A DNA stretch of 64,000 nucleotides from Sinohyriopsis cumingii (lineage: Eukaryota; Mollusca; Bivalvia; Unionida; Unionidae), in the NCBI GenBank assembly GCA_028554795.2, contig JAPYKE020000037.1:3846501-3910500 (forward strand). Reading direction: 5' to 3'. The notes under the pieces are model-generated. The model was given only the letters and a program-made list of their open reading frames with translations. It was not told the origin of the DNA and ran no database searches. Position 1 is the first letter of the stretch; every line of letters starts with the position of its first letter. Below, piece after piece: positions 1-12,198 of the stretch. Both the position numbers and the translations under genes were made by a program.

Positions 1-639
1 TAGGGATCTGTAGACCAGCAACACATACCTGTTGGATTGGCGGAAAGCATTAGTGGGATCAATTTGTACTGGTAACAATGCAGCAGAAATTATTAAAGAG
101 GCCGCATCGATTTGTCAGCGGTTGCTAATCAACGATATCATAGACCTGGGAACTGGTGTTGTTAGCACCGGAACTCAATGAAATCCACGATGAGTTCTGA
201 GGCTATTGAAACTCAACATTTGGAGACTCTGTCTGCCTTTTAAACGAAAACCATGCTGTATTTTTGTAAATGCAACCAAGAGTGTGACCTCAATGATTAC
301 AATATCATAAACACTTCCAGAACTGCCCGTATCAAAACCACAAAGTAGACCATTTGTGCTAGATGTATCTCAATACATCCGAGCTGATACATAACTAGCA
401 CGAAGATTTATTCTAATTGAATATTGCACTAATGCGCTAGCGGATGTCATTGGACACCAATTCAAAGAAGATTGACAATCGCGTGGTGCCCGTACTTGTA
501 AGTGATTAATACGTCGGGAAATATCCATCGCAGGGTGTCAAGCAGAGGCAAGTCCACTTCGGTACAACAGTACGCATCCAAAAATATTTTCGCGACAGGA
601 TCATATTAGCTGAGTTTGCGAATTTTCGTTATTTACGCG
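1..639. other. Decayed sequence downstream of the PolB relic
   Basis: No open frame of useful length. It lies just past the point where the minus-strand polymerase relic becomes unrecognisable. By position it should be more of the same Polinton relic, but I see no motif that proves it. The element continues off the left edge of the window. Confidence 0.3.
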
Positions 640-2549
640 AACATTCTATATACATGTCATGCTTGAGATGTTTACGACTAGTACTGGAGAAACTCATTTG
701 GCTTTCTTACTGCTTTTACCTGAACCAACCACAATCGACTACATTTTGGGGGCACAGTCCCACTCATTCTTTGATTAGATTTCCCACAATTTGGTATTTG
801 AAATTTCCTAGAATTTTTGTTGGTGTTCCTTAACTGTGGATAATCATTCGGATACTACGTGGTTTCAAAATCGCTTATCCAAACTTGGTTAAGCCCTGTC
901 ATCGTGCTCATCATCGGTAGTAATGTTCAGAAGAGACAGGTCCGTATCCGTGTACAGAGTCTTGATGTTGTCACCGTACCACAGTTTCATCGGGTTATAG
1001 TTAAACTCGATCATAAGAGACTTCGACAGATATACCAGAGGTACAGCGAAAACGATTGGCTTTGTCAACATCAGCTTGACGTGTATGCTGTGGACAGCAA
1101 AGAGTCCGCCATTAAAGCTCTTCGGCAACCCAAAACACCCGACGCGCATTACTTACACGCATTCACAACCGCAGATACAACTGAGGGTTACGTAAATGAA
1201 CAACATATTTGGTTGAAGTCCGAAGATTTGGGACACGCTTAGTGCATTTGGTAAACTTGTGTCATGATTCAGGGTATTCCAAATCAACTGCAGACAAGTA
1301 TATTTGGCATATTTTTATTTTTTTGGTATGCTGATACATTTTTCCAGTTCTTGTCCATCCATACAAGTTGGTGATGTAAAGAGACACGTATTTTTGGAAG
1401 GAGATCATATCCATCCACGCCTGTGTTGGAGGTTCTAGAATAGCGGTGGCTTGCCATTGTAATCCCACATAGGATTCCTCGTTCAAGCACGAATGGTGAT
1501 CAATTTCAGTAATTAATTCTAACTCAACCTTGGTTTTATACAATAATGCGATCTAATGCATTCCTGGGGAATGCAAACAGTGCGTGCGATCGAAATGTGC
1601 ATACGCTTAGCTGTATCCCGAAAGACATTCGTGAGCAAAAACACATCGGCGCGTAAATTCAGATCATAATAGTGACTAAGGATGTACATACTAATGCGAG
1701 CCAGATATGTTTTGCATGTGCGTATTTGTTGGCTGAAATAAGTTCGCGAGGCAACAATGAATTGAATGCCTCGATCAATAACTGTACTTCGGTAGAACTG
1801 TCCTAGTCACTCATGCAGTAGTATGGATAGATTCCTCTTCTAGTCATCAACTTCAAATTTTCAGGGTTGATGGTAAAATATTCACTATTAAATTTTAACC
1901 GATCGCATTTGCGTCCTTACGCCAGGTTACAGAGGACTTTGATAAGGCTGGAATTGCGAAATTTCAGCGAATCATTTCATGCGGTTGTCCAAGGGTAAAC
2001 GTCATGTATTTGTACACGTTTTGAAGATGACGCTTAGAGGAATATTTGACGCCATTGCTACTGTTTGAATTACAAAGTGGCCATCATAACTTTAATGGAT
2101 ATGAAACACTAAGTCAATTCGTGCTTGGTTGGGACAAAATAAAACTATAGATTGTATGAGCTATGTGCAGCTTGTTGTTGTTGTTGTTGTTATAGGGTTC
2201 GACGCCATTGTTCAGCACAAGATAGGCTATACATGGCGGCCAGTATCAAGGGTGGAGGACAAACCCGGTAAAACCCCGGAAAGAACCACCCACCCACGAG
2301 AAGCTACTGGCATGCTTTCTTACGTACCCACATTGTCCGAACCCGAGACTCGAACCCATGCAGACAGAGCTAAGATGCAGCTCCTTAATACTTACCAGTG
2401 ATATGATGGTTGTCTCTAACTTGGGAACTTTCAGTTCCTTTGCTATCAGTCACAAATGAAACATCAACAGACACAGCAATGACTGCCGCAGAAAACTCAC
2501 GTATGTCATCATTAGTCAGTATTATCTTTGTCGACAAGGCAAATTGTGG
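640..2549 (-). pseudogene. Polinton/Maverick family B DNA polymerase, middle and C-terminal part (decayed)
   Basis: Read on the minus strand in several frames, this is a relic of a protein-primed type B DNA polymerase. At the N-terminal side (2549-2383) is a KVRDHCHLTGKY-like zinc region, visible as QVRDNHHITGKY. Then come RRGIYPY, a YDLYL-like stretch, ITNLYGW (palm motif region), VDLEYPES, a VVHLRNPQLYL stretch and finally the catalytic YTDTD box near 950. The box is followed by an extra base that breaks the usual serine. The tail near 800 resembles the family's YPxDYPL segment. Many stops and frameshifts make it non-functional. It is interrupted by a SINE at 2173-2366, and its N-terminal part lies beyond the LINE, at 7312 upward. 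Family assignment rests on several ordered motifs, so I am confident of the family but not of exact ends. Confidence 0.85.
2173..2366 (-). mobile_element. tRNA-derived SINE (family 1), 5'-truncated, inside PolB
   Basis: Minus orientation: the low-coordinate end is a (GTT)n tail followed by a conserved 3' body. At the high end is an RNA polymerase III B-box-like GGGTTCGAGTCTCGG. The tRNA A-box end is missing, so the copy is 5'-truncated. It is flanked by near-identical 15-16 bp direct repeats at 2158-2172 and 2367-2382 (GAGCTAWGWTGCAGCT-like). Removing the SINE and one repeat brings two halves of the polymerase reading together. Related copies lie at about 11.3, 32.3, 41.7 and 54.2 kb. Confidence 0.88.
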
Positions 2550-3279
2550 TCTGCAAGACATCAACACCATTATACTCACCTTCAACAGACCAACGGTACC
2601 TAAAGTTGTCAAAGTTGGGTTCTTACAAGTTAGGGTTGAGGTATACATACCAAATACCCTCCGATGCTACAAATGTCAAAAATACGGTCATCATGAAGAC
2701 CGCTGTTCCAGAAACCAAGTATGTGGACGATGTGGAGACCCTTCTCATCGGGAATCCGAGTGCAAAGCCACTCCGCATTGCGTCAACTGCGGCAAGGAAC
2801 ACCATGCAAATTCAAAAGATTGCGATATATGGAAACAGGAGAAGGAAATCCAAAGGATCAAATACACATCCAACATCCCGTATCCAGAAGCCAGGAAGCT
2901 TGTACAAACTAGAACATCACTCCCCGGCCCATCCTTCTCAACTATAGCAAAGAGCAATCAAAAAGCAACGAAAGACGCCCAAACCCAAACAGACCCACCT
3001 GAATCCTCTTCCGTCTCGAACATATCGCATTACAAACCCCCAAAAAACTCAACATCGACGCAAACAACGTTCAACAATCCTCCACCATCAAAATCACCAA
3101 ACAGTAAGAAAAAGTCGACAGCAAATAGGCAGCAAAAAGGGTCTGATGACCCAATAAAACTGCACAATAGGTTTGGAGACTTTGAGGATATGGATGCAGA
3201 AGAATCTGCTCCATGTCCTCAAGGTGGCTCCAGACCTAACAACAAAAAATTCACCGCCGTACTTCCTCCAGATAAATAA
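2550..3279 (+). pseudogene. LINE ORF1 (gag-like nucleic-acid-binding protein), N-terminus missing
   Basis: The remaining C-terminal portion carries three zinc knuckles in a row: CYKCQKYGHHEDRC, CGRCGDPSHRESEC and CVNCGKEHHANSKDC. A Ser/Thr/Pro/Lys-rich hydrophilic tail follows. Such ORF1 proteins bind the element RNA to form the ribonucleoprotein. The frame stays open upstream to 2410, but everything before 2550 is target DNA outside the insertion, so no genuine start exists here. It stops 63 bp before the ORF2 start codon. Confidence 0.85.
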
Positions 3280-3341
3280 CCAAAGACATTGCCTCCGCGA
3301 AAGGTCTAACCTAGCTCCAGAATCTTCAATATTAACTTGTA

Positions 3342-6300
3342 ATGAAGAACACCATCATACAGTGAAACTGTAGAGGACTTAAAGCCAACTACAATGATAT
3401 TATTTTGCTCTTAAACGAACGTGATCCTGCAGTACTATGTCTTCAGGAAACATTTTTGAAAGATACAGATAACATCACACTTAAAAACTACTCCCTGTTT
3501 AACAACTACTCTCATAATGTTGACAGAGCCTCAGGAGGAGTCTCTGTTATTGTGAACAACAGAGCCCCTCATAGCGTCATCCCTCTAAACACAAACTTAC
3601 AAGCCACTGCTGTGAGCGTCACTCTGCATCGGGTGATTACCTTTTGTTTTATCTACATACCACCAAACACCAATTTAGTAACAAATGAATTAGACGACCT
3701 TGTTCAACAACTCCCCGCACCCTTTATTCTACTCGGTGATTTTAATGCCCATAACATTTTATGGGGTTCAAATCACATAAGTGACAGAGGTCACAAAATA
3801 GAAGACTTCATTTCCAGACACGATTTGTGTCTATATAATACCAAATCACCGACATATTTACACCCAGGAACTGGTACATACACGTGTATTGATTTGACAA
3901 TTTGTACCCCATCGCTGCTTTTGGACTATGAATGGAAGGTCGCTGATGACCTTCACAGCAGTGATCACTTTCCAATCTCTCTTAACAATAGCAACGTTAC
4001 AATTGACGAAGCAGTTCCACATTGGAATTTAAAGAAGGCCGACTGGGCCAAATTTGAAACACTTTGTACAACTAGACTTAATAGGGATACTGTCTTAAAC
4101 GACAATAACCCTTTTCAATATTTTACTTCTGTTTTAATCGACAATGCAGAAGAATCCATTCCCAAGTCCTCACCAAACGGTAAAAAACTCTCAAAACCAT
4201 GGTTCACAAAAGAATGTAAAGAGGCCATTAGACAACGCCGAGAAGCACTGAAAAATTTTAATAATCGTCCAACACCCGAAAATTTAACTAAGTACCGTAT
4301 TATTCGGGCCAATGCTCGCCGCACGATTAAACAAAGTAAAAGAACATCATGGAAAAAATATGTTTCAACTCTAAACTCTCGTTCCTCTATAAAGAAAGTT
4401 TGGGACACGATCCGCAAAATCAATGGAAATAGGAAATACAATTCCTTTCGACATCTCAAAGTAAACAACAAGAATATCAATTCCAAACATGACATTGTTA
4501 ACATACTTGCTGATAGCTTCTCAAAAAATTCCTCATCCTCTAATTACTCAGAAGCATTCGGAAGATTAAAAACTCACAAAGAAAAGACACGGTTGAAATT
4601 CACATCGAATAACTCAGAAAGTTATAATCAACCGTTTACAATGTATGAGCTGAAGGAATCTCTGAATAAGGCCCACGATACATCCACTGGGCCTGACGAA
4701 ATACATTACCAGTTTTTGAAACACCTCCCAGAACCTTCATTAACAGCCCTTCTAGAAATTTTCAACAATTTATGGATTACTGGTAATGTACCTAAAATCT
4801 GGAAAGAGGCAACAGTAATACCAGCTCCCAAACCCGGTAAAGATAGCGCAGATCCTAACAGCTATCGACCAATTGCACTCACAAGCTGTGTGTGCAAAAC
4901 AATGGAACGAATGATCAATTCTCGGCTTGTCTGGTACTTGGAAACTAATAATTTAATATCTCCTTTCCAAAGCGGCTTTCGATATGGCCGGAGCACCAAC
5001 GATCATCTGGTTAGACTAGAAACATTTATTCGAGATGCATTTATCAAGAAAGAACATTTAGTAGCAGTTTTCTTTGATTTAGAAAAGGCCTATGGCACGA
5101 CATGGAAGTACGGGATACTAAATGACCTGCACGATCTAGGTCTAAAAGGCCGTCTGCCCTCTTTCATATCCAACTTTCTCTCCGACAGAGAATTCAAAGT
5201 ACGAGTGGGCTCTACCCTCTCAGATCTGCACGAGCAAGAGATGGGTGTGCCCCAGGGCAGTATTTTATCTGTGACGCTCTTTAACATCAAAATTAATAGC
5301 ATCACCAAGTGTTTGACTCCTGGTGTGGATTGCTCGTTATACGTTGATGATTTTCTAATATGTTATCGGTCAAAGCACATGCATACAATTGAAAGACAAC
5401 TGCAGCAAAATATAAACAAAATTCAAAATTGGGCCAATGCAAACGGTTTCAAATTCTCGAAATCAAAAACGGTATGCATGCATTTCTGTCAGTTACGAAA
5501 ACAACACGATGAACCGAACCTCACGCTGGATGGAACACCTATTCCAGTTGTTGAGGAAACCAAATTTTTAGGTATAATCTTTGACAGAAAACTGACCTTT
5601 ATTCCACACCTAAAGAACTTAAAAGCTAAATGCTTAAAAGCACTTAACCTACTTAAAGTAGTAGCGCACACTGACTGGGGTGCTGATAGAAAAGTCATCC
5701 TAAATTTATACAGAACGTTTATTCGCTCCAAACTGGACTATGGTTGCGTTGCGTATGGTTCAGCCAGAAAATCGTATCTTAAAATGCTTGATCCAATTCA
5801 TCATCAGGGAATAAGACTGGCTCTGGGAGCATTTAAAACATCCCCGTGTGAAAGCCTTCTAGCTGAGGCGAATGAACCACCGTTATCGCATCGTAGAGAA
5901 ATGCTTTCCGCACAGTATGCTCTCAAATTAAAATCAAACCCTCTGAATCCTGCTTTTTCGGCTGTTTTTCAACCCAAATACAAAACTTTATACGAAAATA
6001 AACCAAACGCCATACCTTCCTTTGGCATTAGAATATCATCCAGCCTTGACACTACAAATATAGATCTTTCTAAAATTCAGAAAACATCCATCTCCGAAAC
6101 ACCACCCTGGCTAATTAAACAACCAAAAGTACGTTTTACGCTACACGATGGAAAAAAATCCGAAACAAACCCTTCTGTCTTCCACAACTCTTACCATGAA
6201 CTCCTCACCGAATTTAAAAACTACACCAGAATTTACACTGATGGATCAAAGGATGAGGAAAAGGCTGCTGCAGCCTTTGTTTGTGGAAATCACACAACGC

Positions 6301-7021
6301 AAGTTCGCTTACCAAATGGAGCATCAATTTTTACAGCCGAAATCAGAGCAATAGACCTTGCTCTGCAACATATAGAAAAGAACCGTATTTCAAACTGTAT
6401 CATCTTCTCCGACTCGCTATCAGTACTCCAGTCACTACACAATAGAAAACTGGAGAACCCATTATTGAAAAACATACTTGTAAAAAATACCGAGCTGAGT
6501 ATCTCCCACAGTATAATATACTGTTGGTTACCTAGCCACATTGGTATTAAAGGTAATGAAAAAGCAGATCGCGCTGCTAAAATGGCCCTTTCTCAAGAAC
6601 CATCTAATTTTAAAATACCATATACTGATTTTAAACCTTGTATCAGAAAGTTCTTACGTCAGAAGTGGAGGCATCATGGAATGATGCTGTAAATAGCAAA
6701 CTTCACGCAATCAAACCGACTCTAGGAGAATGGACTCCTTCCTACAGAACCATTCGTAGGGAGGAGGTAGTCATTGCAAGAATCCGAATTGGTCATACTT
6801 ATATCACCCACACCCACATACTAAAAGGTGAAGACCAACCAGAGTGCGTTTCTTGCAATGAACCATTCACTGTCAAGCACTTTATGATAGAGTGCTTTGA
6901 CCTACAACCTACGCGCGATCGTTATTACATTGTGCATGACATGAAAGAACTTTTTGATAACATAAACATCACTCGTATTATAGAGTTCTTGAAAGCCGTA
7001 AATATTTACTCTAAACTCTGA
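3342..7021 (+). pseudogene. LINE ORF2 (endonuclease, reverse transcriptase, RNase H), copy 1, broken twice
   Basis: The layout is the same as the intact copy at 49642-53322. It has an APE endonuclease (LLGDFNAHN, SSDHFPIS), an RT (QSGFRYGRS, FFDLEKAY, MGVPQGSIL, LYVDD) and an RNase H (YTDGSK, TAEIRAI, FSDSLS, HIGIKGNEKAD). A CX2CX7HX4C finger lies near the C-terminus. Two lesions are directly visible against copy 2. Codon 8 is TGA (3363-3365) where copy 2 has TGG. One base is missing between 6668 and 6669, shifting the last 115 or so residues into the frame that ends at 7021. The residue after FDLEKAY is Gly instead of Asp. ORF2 nicks target DNA and copies element RNA by target-primed reverse transcription; this copy should be dead. 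Confidence 0.92.
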
Positions 7022-7311
7022 CTTTTATGCTATCACCTTGTGCAGTTTTATGCAATATATATACCGTCCCATTTTAATACCTATTCATCATTTTTACATC
7101 TCCCGTTGATCGGGAAGCTTTATTTTGCACCGTTATCATCTTACCGTTTTTTAATTTCAACCATTTGTTCTTTTTATATCGCTGGTCGATATAGGACCTT
7201 TTATAAGTTTTAAAAGATTATAGAAATAACACTTTGTTTGGCGCTAAATAGCCTAACAGTGCCGATGCGCCGTTAAAAATCAATCAATCAATCAATCAAA
7301 GCAAATTGTGG

Positions 7312-8070
7312 CCGTATCCAATGTGACATCGAGAGATTTTATATATTTTTTCTGCCTTGTCCTTGCCACGGTACAACATTAGTTGTTCAGTTCACACCTC
7401 GCATCTGATGACAGTACAAAAAATACGCCTCAGTAACACAACTTGAACTGTATTTGATAAAACCTCATGTAACGATCTCTGGTCGTCTACAGGAATGTTA
7501 AGACATTTCAAGACCCGGTAAATCACATATGGGACTTTCATATTTCCATCCATTGCAGTAAATACCAGATTGCTTTTGCTGATCCGGCATTATTGTCGGC
7601 TGTGGTTTTTCACTGATTCCGGCACAGTAAAAGTTATGATTCCCAGGCAACTGTCGCGTTCTAAAGGCATGCATGCAAAAAGTCTGCATAAAAACGTTCA
7701 GTCATCCGCAAAATATCCATCGGTAACGTCCTCTGGAGTAATTTTGGAACTTTTCGAGGATTCGTGCATAACTTTTATCGATTTCATTGTTAATAGTCTT
7801 CGTGTTTTTATAATTCAACATCACACTAGAACCAATGTGAAATCATGGCTATGCTGTTAAAGATGGTATAAAGCCTTCTTTGGTTACATGGCCCGGCATT
7901 GTAAATTCCACACTGAGAAAAATGATAACCGTGATTCCTGAAGACATCATTGTCCCACCAACGTGCTGCGGCGTAGATATGATTCCCGGAAACATACTAA
8001 GTAAAGTTTTACAGTGTCTCTCCTTGGCTTGTATGCGCTTGGAAAACCTCACAGTAATCGTGACGATCAC
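7312..8070 (-). pseudogene. Polinton/Maverick family B DNA polymerase, N-terminal (exonuclease) part, decayed
   Basis: Just beyond the LINE target-site duplication, minus-strand frames show an exonuclease-region segment. VPYVIYRVLKCLNIPVDD corresponds to the family's VPFVIYADFE start, and MLYRGKDKAEKIYKI corresponds to the conserved LYRGxDAxxKF stretch (about 7560-7340). The frame then runs towards 7312 and continues at 2549 once the LINE is removed. The expected Asp-Phe-Glu of exonuclease motif I is not intact. The stretch above about 7700 is less certain: the frame at 7849-8070 is open for 73 codons but has no motif I recognise. Confidence 0.7.
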
Positions 8071-9167
8071 GGGAACGTTTTTATAATTTTAATTCTGGAA
8101 TTCTTTGTTGGCGAACATACTCGAATGTATCAGTGACGATAGTGGCAGCGATGCGAAGGTGAGTTTGTTCATTCTCGACGATACGTGTGAGAATTTTAAT
8201 ATTTAATTGTGTTGTTGTTGCATAAGATCTCGTACAGTCTGACGCGGTTCGACTATAATACATAATAACGCAAGTATGTCAGCTTATATTGCACCTATTG
8301 GTATTTTCATATTAATCTTGATATTCTAATTGACTGTGGCTGATCCGGCGGAAGTTGTTGCTAAACTAAACGTGGTTTATTTGCGAATCGTAATAACCCA
8401 AGTATGCCAGCTTTTCCTATATCTTGCGGTATTCGTATTCCATGATTTCACGCGATGTGCCTCAATGGAATCACAATCCGCACACTGGTTTAAACGGGAA
8501 ATAATTGTCTACTTGAAAACTGGGTCATTTTTGGAGCCGTTTTACTTTTCCAGGCTCTTAAAATGCATTCACCTTAATCCTAGCTATTATTTCATTTACA
8601 TCTGTATCATTTCCAACAGTGCTGACGCCGTAAGATGTTTCTTCTATTCTAGCTATTATTTAATTTAGTTACGTTATAGGTCTGGTGAGTTTCGCCTGCG
8701 CGTGCGACAATGATCACGAACAGATCCGTTTGATCGGCAAGAATATCTACGACACCTAATGCTCATTCCATATTTAAGACATAGTCGAGCACCTCGACCA
8801 ATACGCAACACCAGCAAGTGTTATTTACAGTATTGCATTCGTAATTGCTTGTTCATTTGCAGAGTTAATATTTTCTAAGTCATACGACTTTGCAATAATT
8901 GCGTCCCAAGATACTTTTTGTCGTAAATTTATCACATATGTTTCTCGTATTTCTTCTCAAAGTCGGTGAATGTATATGCGATTGAGATATAAACGCTATA
9001 AAAGCCCTGTCATTAATTTATTTTGGTAATCTTTTTCTGCTATAAAAATACTCTCACAAAAACACTGCTAGAGACTATTGTTAACAACATTGTGTTTGTT
9101 ATAGTAGTTACCTCCCTTACTCTAATATACAACCCAGTGTAAATACTGACAAATCAATGATGAGAGC

Positions 9168-9200
<33 letters not shown>
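9168..9200. repeat. (AAT)n microsatellite
   Basis: About 11 perfect AAT units. Confidence 0.95.
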
Positions 9201-9201
<1 letters not shown>

Positions 9202-10977
9202 TATTAATATAGTAAATTAGATATTTGCAACGTGATATTTGAGGCAAATGTCTACTTTTGTTTATATAATCTGTGTATTTCGAGAAGACATGTCAATTGT
9301 TTACATCTATTTTTCATACTGAAATCTTATCTCACGCTCATATATGTTATGAATTTTATATATGACGTTGTGTTCTAGTTCTTCCTTTCAAACGAGTACT
9401 TTCTAATTCAGAAGTTCCTGTAAAAACACATGTTTGGTCGCACAAGGTGTAAAATGTGAGTGTCTGGCAATCAATGTAGGCTATGTTAGCACGGAAGAGT
9501 CTGTCGTCAATAACTGAGAAAAAATAAATGACTAAATTCAAATCCTGGAAAGAAATAAAAGATTAATTCAAAACCAGTCGGATTCCAGAAAGAAATCTAA
9601 AGCTAGGTTATATACTTAATCAAAATTAACAAAATGGTAGACCTATAGCAATTTATATTATATATGATTTCTAACACTATTAACATATATTTGAGAACAT
9701 TTCACGGTGACTGTGAAATTTATTACAATATAATGTACAAGTGCTATCATCAAATTCATAGTTTATTTTTCACACTGATTATTTTCGTATCCATTTAGAT
9801 CTGCTTGTCGACGGCATTGGACATTAACATGTAGTAGACACGTTTTAACATTCGTTGAAGGTATCGATATACGTGTTCCAGCCGGAAGAAGAAAAAAATA
9901 TTAAATTTTCACCTGTTTGTTTAATGATCTGAGATTTTGTTTTTGCATACGTATTTTAGTGACGTGTCAATGCTAATACAAAGTATCCGGTGTGCCATTT
10001 CGAGCTTGCAGGTAAAGATAATGTACGCATCGGTATTTAGAAGCTAGATGGCTCCAGATACAACAAGTGGCGCTAAGTTATCACAGTTTCTAGTCACTTC
10101 CTGTTAGCAGCTAATTCGGTGGCTTCCTGATCACTAATTTCATAAATAGTATGTTCGATTCCTGGTACTGTAGATGTCATAATGCCACTATTGGGAGAAA
10201 AATGATCAGAGAAATCAACATTCTCGCTATCAGACCGATAAAAGGGTAGCGCATCTATTACAGTAGCAAGGCTAGTAACATTGCAATCACTGTTGCTACT
10301 GTTAAGGACATCTAAACCCTGCCTTAAGAAAACATTTTGGAACACAGCTCAAGTAAACAGAAAGAATCCTGAATTGACTGAGGATAGTATGTTTATTTCT
10401 CAGTCAAAATCTGTACCAAGACTATCGGTGTAGATTAGGACTAGAGACTCCATTAGTCATTTCAAAATGAAGATGAATCTTTAGAAGACGAAATAGATTT
10501 ACTTTAACCTGTACATACGGGTATACAACGATATCTAGGCTATATTCTTCGGTTTCAAGAGTACAAAATAAAACATTTGTCATGCTTTAGGATACATTTA
10601 ACTCCTGTTCTTAACTTAACAATTACGAATGAGGTGTGAATATCATGCTTTTGTTGCTTTACACCTTTTGCTGTACTTTTGTTATGATGAATGTAATGTG
10701 ATTATCGCGTCTTTGTTAAATCTTTGTTCACTGAACGACAGCCATTGATTTTAATAGAGAAAACGTTGCACCACAGACAATCTCCAACGTACTAAGACAC
10801 ACATAACTTTAAGTCAAAAATTAGATACCGCCGCAAATAGCTTCTTTGATATCTCGTATATTTAATAATTGTGTTAAGTCCATGCTGTAACTGTCACTAA
10901 CACAGACTGATAGCTTGCTATTTTAGAATCACCCATAGTAAGTAATAACAATTTAATAATAATGCTTCTTCTTCACC

Positions 10978-10980
<3 letters not shown>

Positions 10981-11015
<35 letters not shown>
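10981..11015. repeat. (ATC)n microsatellite
   Basis: About 12 ATC units, followed by an irregular TAG/TAT-rich stretch to 11060. Confidence 0.95.
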
Positions 11016-11016
<1 letters not shown>

Positions 11017-11294
11017 TTTATAGTATTAGTAGTAGTAGTATTAGTAGTATAGCTGAAATAATAATAGTACCTGACTATAACGTTGTCACAAAACTTGTTG
11101 AACGATAAGTGTGGAAAAAATCCATTAGAATAAATTATATCTAGTACATCTTGCAAATAAAACTACTATTGAATTAATCCCTCTGATTTCAAGACCCTGT
11201 ATCAGGTTGAACTGTGTCGAAAATCACGAGACGTTATTCATCGTTGTGACCGGTTAATTGAATCAATATTAATGGTAGTATTACATGTGTATGA

Positions 11295-11530
11295 AGGGGG
11301 CCCCGAGTGGCCGAGTGGCCTAAGGCGCTCACTGTAATGGATCACTGCTATCTAACCTCTGCCTGCGTAGGTTCGAGTCTCGGGCTCAGCTAATGTGTGT
11401 GCATGAGAAAGCTTGCCAGTAGCTTCTCGTAGGTCGGAGGTTCTTTCCAGGGTTCTTCCTGGGTACTGACCGCCATGTACAGCCTATCTTGTGCTGAAAA
11501 TGGCGTTAAACCTTATAACAAACAACAACA
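11295..11530 (+). mobile_element. tRNA-derived SINE (family 1), near full length
   Basis: The most complete family-1 copy. It starts with a Leu/Ser-type tRNA-like head: GCCGAGTGGCCTAAGGCG around the A box, then GTAGGTTCGAGTCTCGGG around the B box. A conserved body follows (AGAAAGCTTGCCAGTAGCTT) and a 3' end AAAATGGCGTTAAACC before a (CAA)n tail. Imperfect 12-bp direct repeats flank it (11283-11294 and 11531-11542, two transitions apart). It is not a functional tRNA gene: the head has extra bases and is fused to the body. Confidence 0.88.
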
Positions 11531-11542
11531 ACATGCGCATGA

Positions 11543-12198
11543 GAAAAGGAAAGGAAACTCAGGCCATGACCACCACATATTTTCAAAGATTATTATTTGT
11601 TCTTTCAATATTTCCCTCCTCGTTCATTTGGCATAAATAGTCATCACAACCCTTCAAAGTATGTAAATGAAATGCATATCACATACCTGGCGTGCTGTAG
11701 AATGATCCCATTCTTACCCACGTTTCTAAGGTAAATCTCGTTTTTTACGTTTCTTCTATGCTTCTCTTAGTGTCCTTTCAAGGGCGACAAAATAGTTTCG
11801 TTCGAGGCCGTTTATTTATGGTCTCAACATTCGAGTTTTTACTTTCGTTTTCGACTCTAAGAAAAAATCACGAAGGTAAGATTTAAGTCTAAATCGATTA
11901 AGACGCATGCATGTCAATATGCAATTGTACAGTGAGCGTTGCCTTCGTGATAAACTACTAAAAGGTCAAACATGTCATTTATTATCGAGGCAAGTATATT
12001 GTTTGCTTTAGACCGACAGTAAATCGATAAAATCCCCGTTATTTCAGTTGAAATTATATTTTATCACCGTGACTCAGATACATAAAAGGGAAACCTTCTA
12101 AATAATTTTTATCAGCAATCTTGTTCCTGATCCAAGCACCTGGCAATTCTATTACATCTCTCTTATCTGAAGTATTGGGAGGTTGAAGCTGTGTTTAT
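11543..12198. other. No recognised feature
   Basis: AT-rich sequence without a convincing frame, repeat or RNA gene. The region still lies within the span of the Polinton relic. Confidence 0.4.

Larger units (their letters stand above)
2550..7300 (+). mobile_element. I/Nimb-like non-LTR retrotransposon, copy 1, 5'-truncated
   Basis: A 4.75 kb LINE with the 3' half of ORF1, a full-length but mutated ORF2, a short AT-rich 3' UTR and an (ATCA)n tail. Perfect 11-bp direct repeats GCAAATTGTGG flank it at 2539-2549 and 7301-7311. They fix both ends and show that ORF1 is truncated. It landed inside the Polinton polymerase relic in antisense orientation: polymerase motifs resume on both sides. The combination of APE endonuclease, reverse transcriptase, RNase H and a C-terminal CCHC-like finger places it in the I superfamily. 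The exact clade (I, Nimb or Ingi type) needs a tree. Confidence 0.9.
8071..11282. other. Unassigned decayed sequence within the Polinton relic
   Basis: AT-rich, with no exon or element I can identify. The minus-strand frame at 10094-10345 (83 codons, acidic, Ser-rich, ending EATELAANRK) is the only one that looks compositionally protein-like, and I cannot name it. By position between capsid and polymerase relics, the stretch should contain further Polinton genes that have decayed beyond reading by eye. Confidence 0.3.

Noticed and set aside
889..1242. Plus-strand 127-codon protein at 859-1242
   Set aside because: The opposite strand carries the polymerase catalytic block and its neighbours in order, so the plus-strand frame is a shadow.
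2410..2549. N-terminal part of LINE ORF1 (frame open from 2410)
   Set aside because: The target-site duplication ends at 2549 and the opposite strand there reads polymerase, so the open frame before 2550 is accidental.
11297..11400. Possible Leu/Ser tRNA gene
   Set aside because: The A- and B-box-like segments are fused to a repeated body with a CAA tail and flanked by a target-site duplication, so it is a SINE head and not a tRNA gene.
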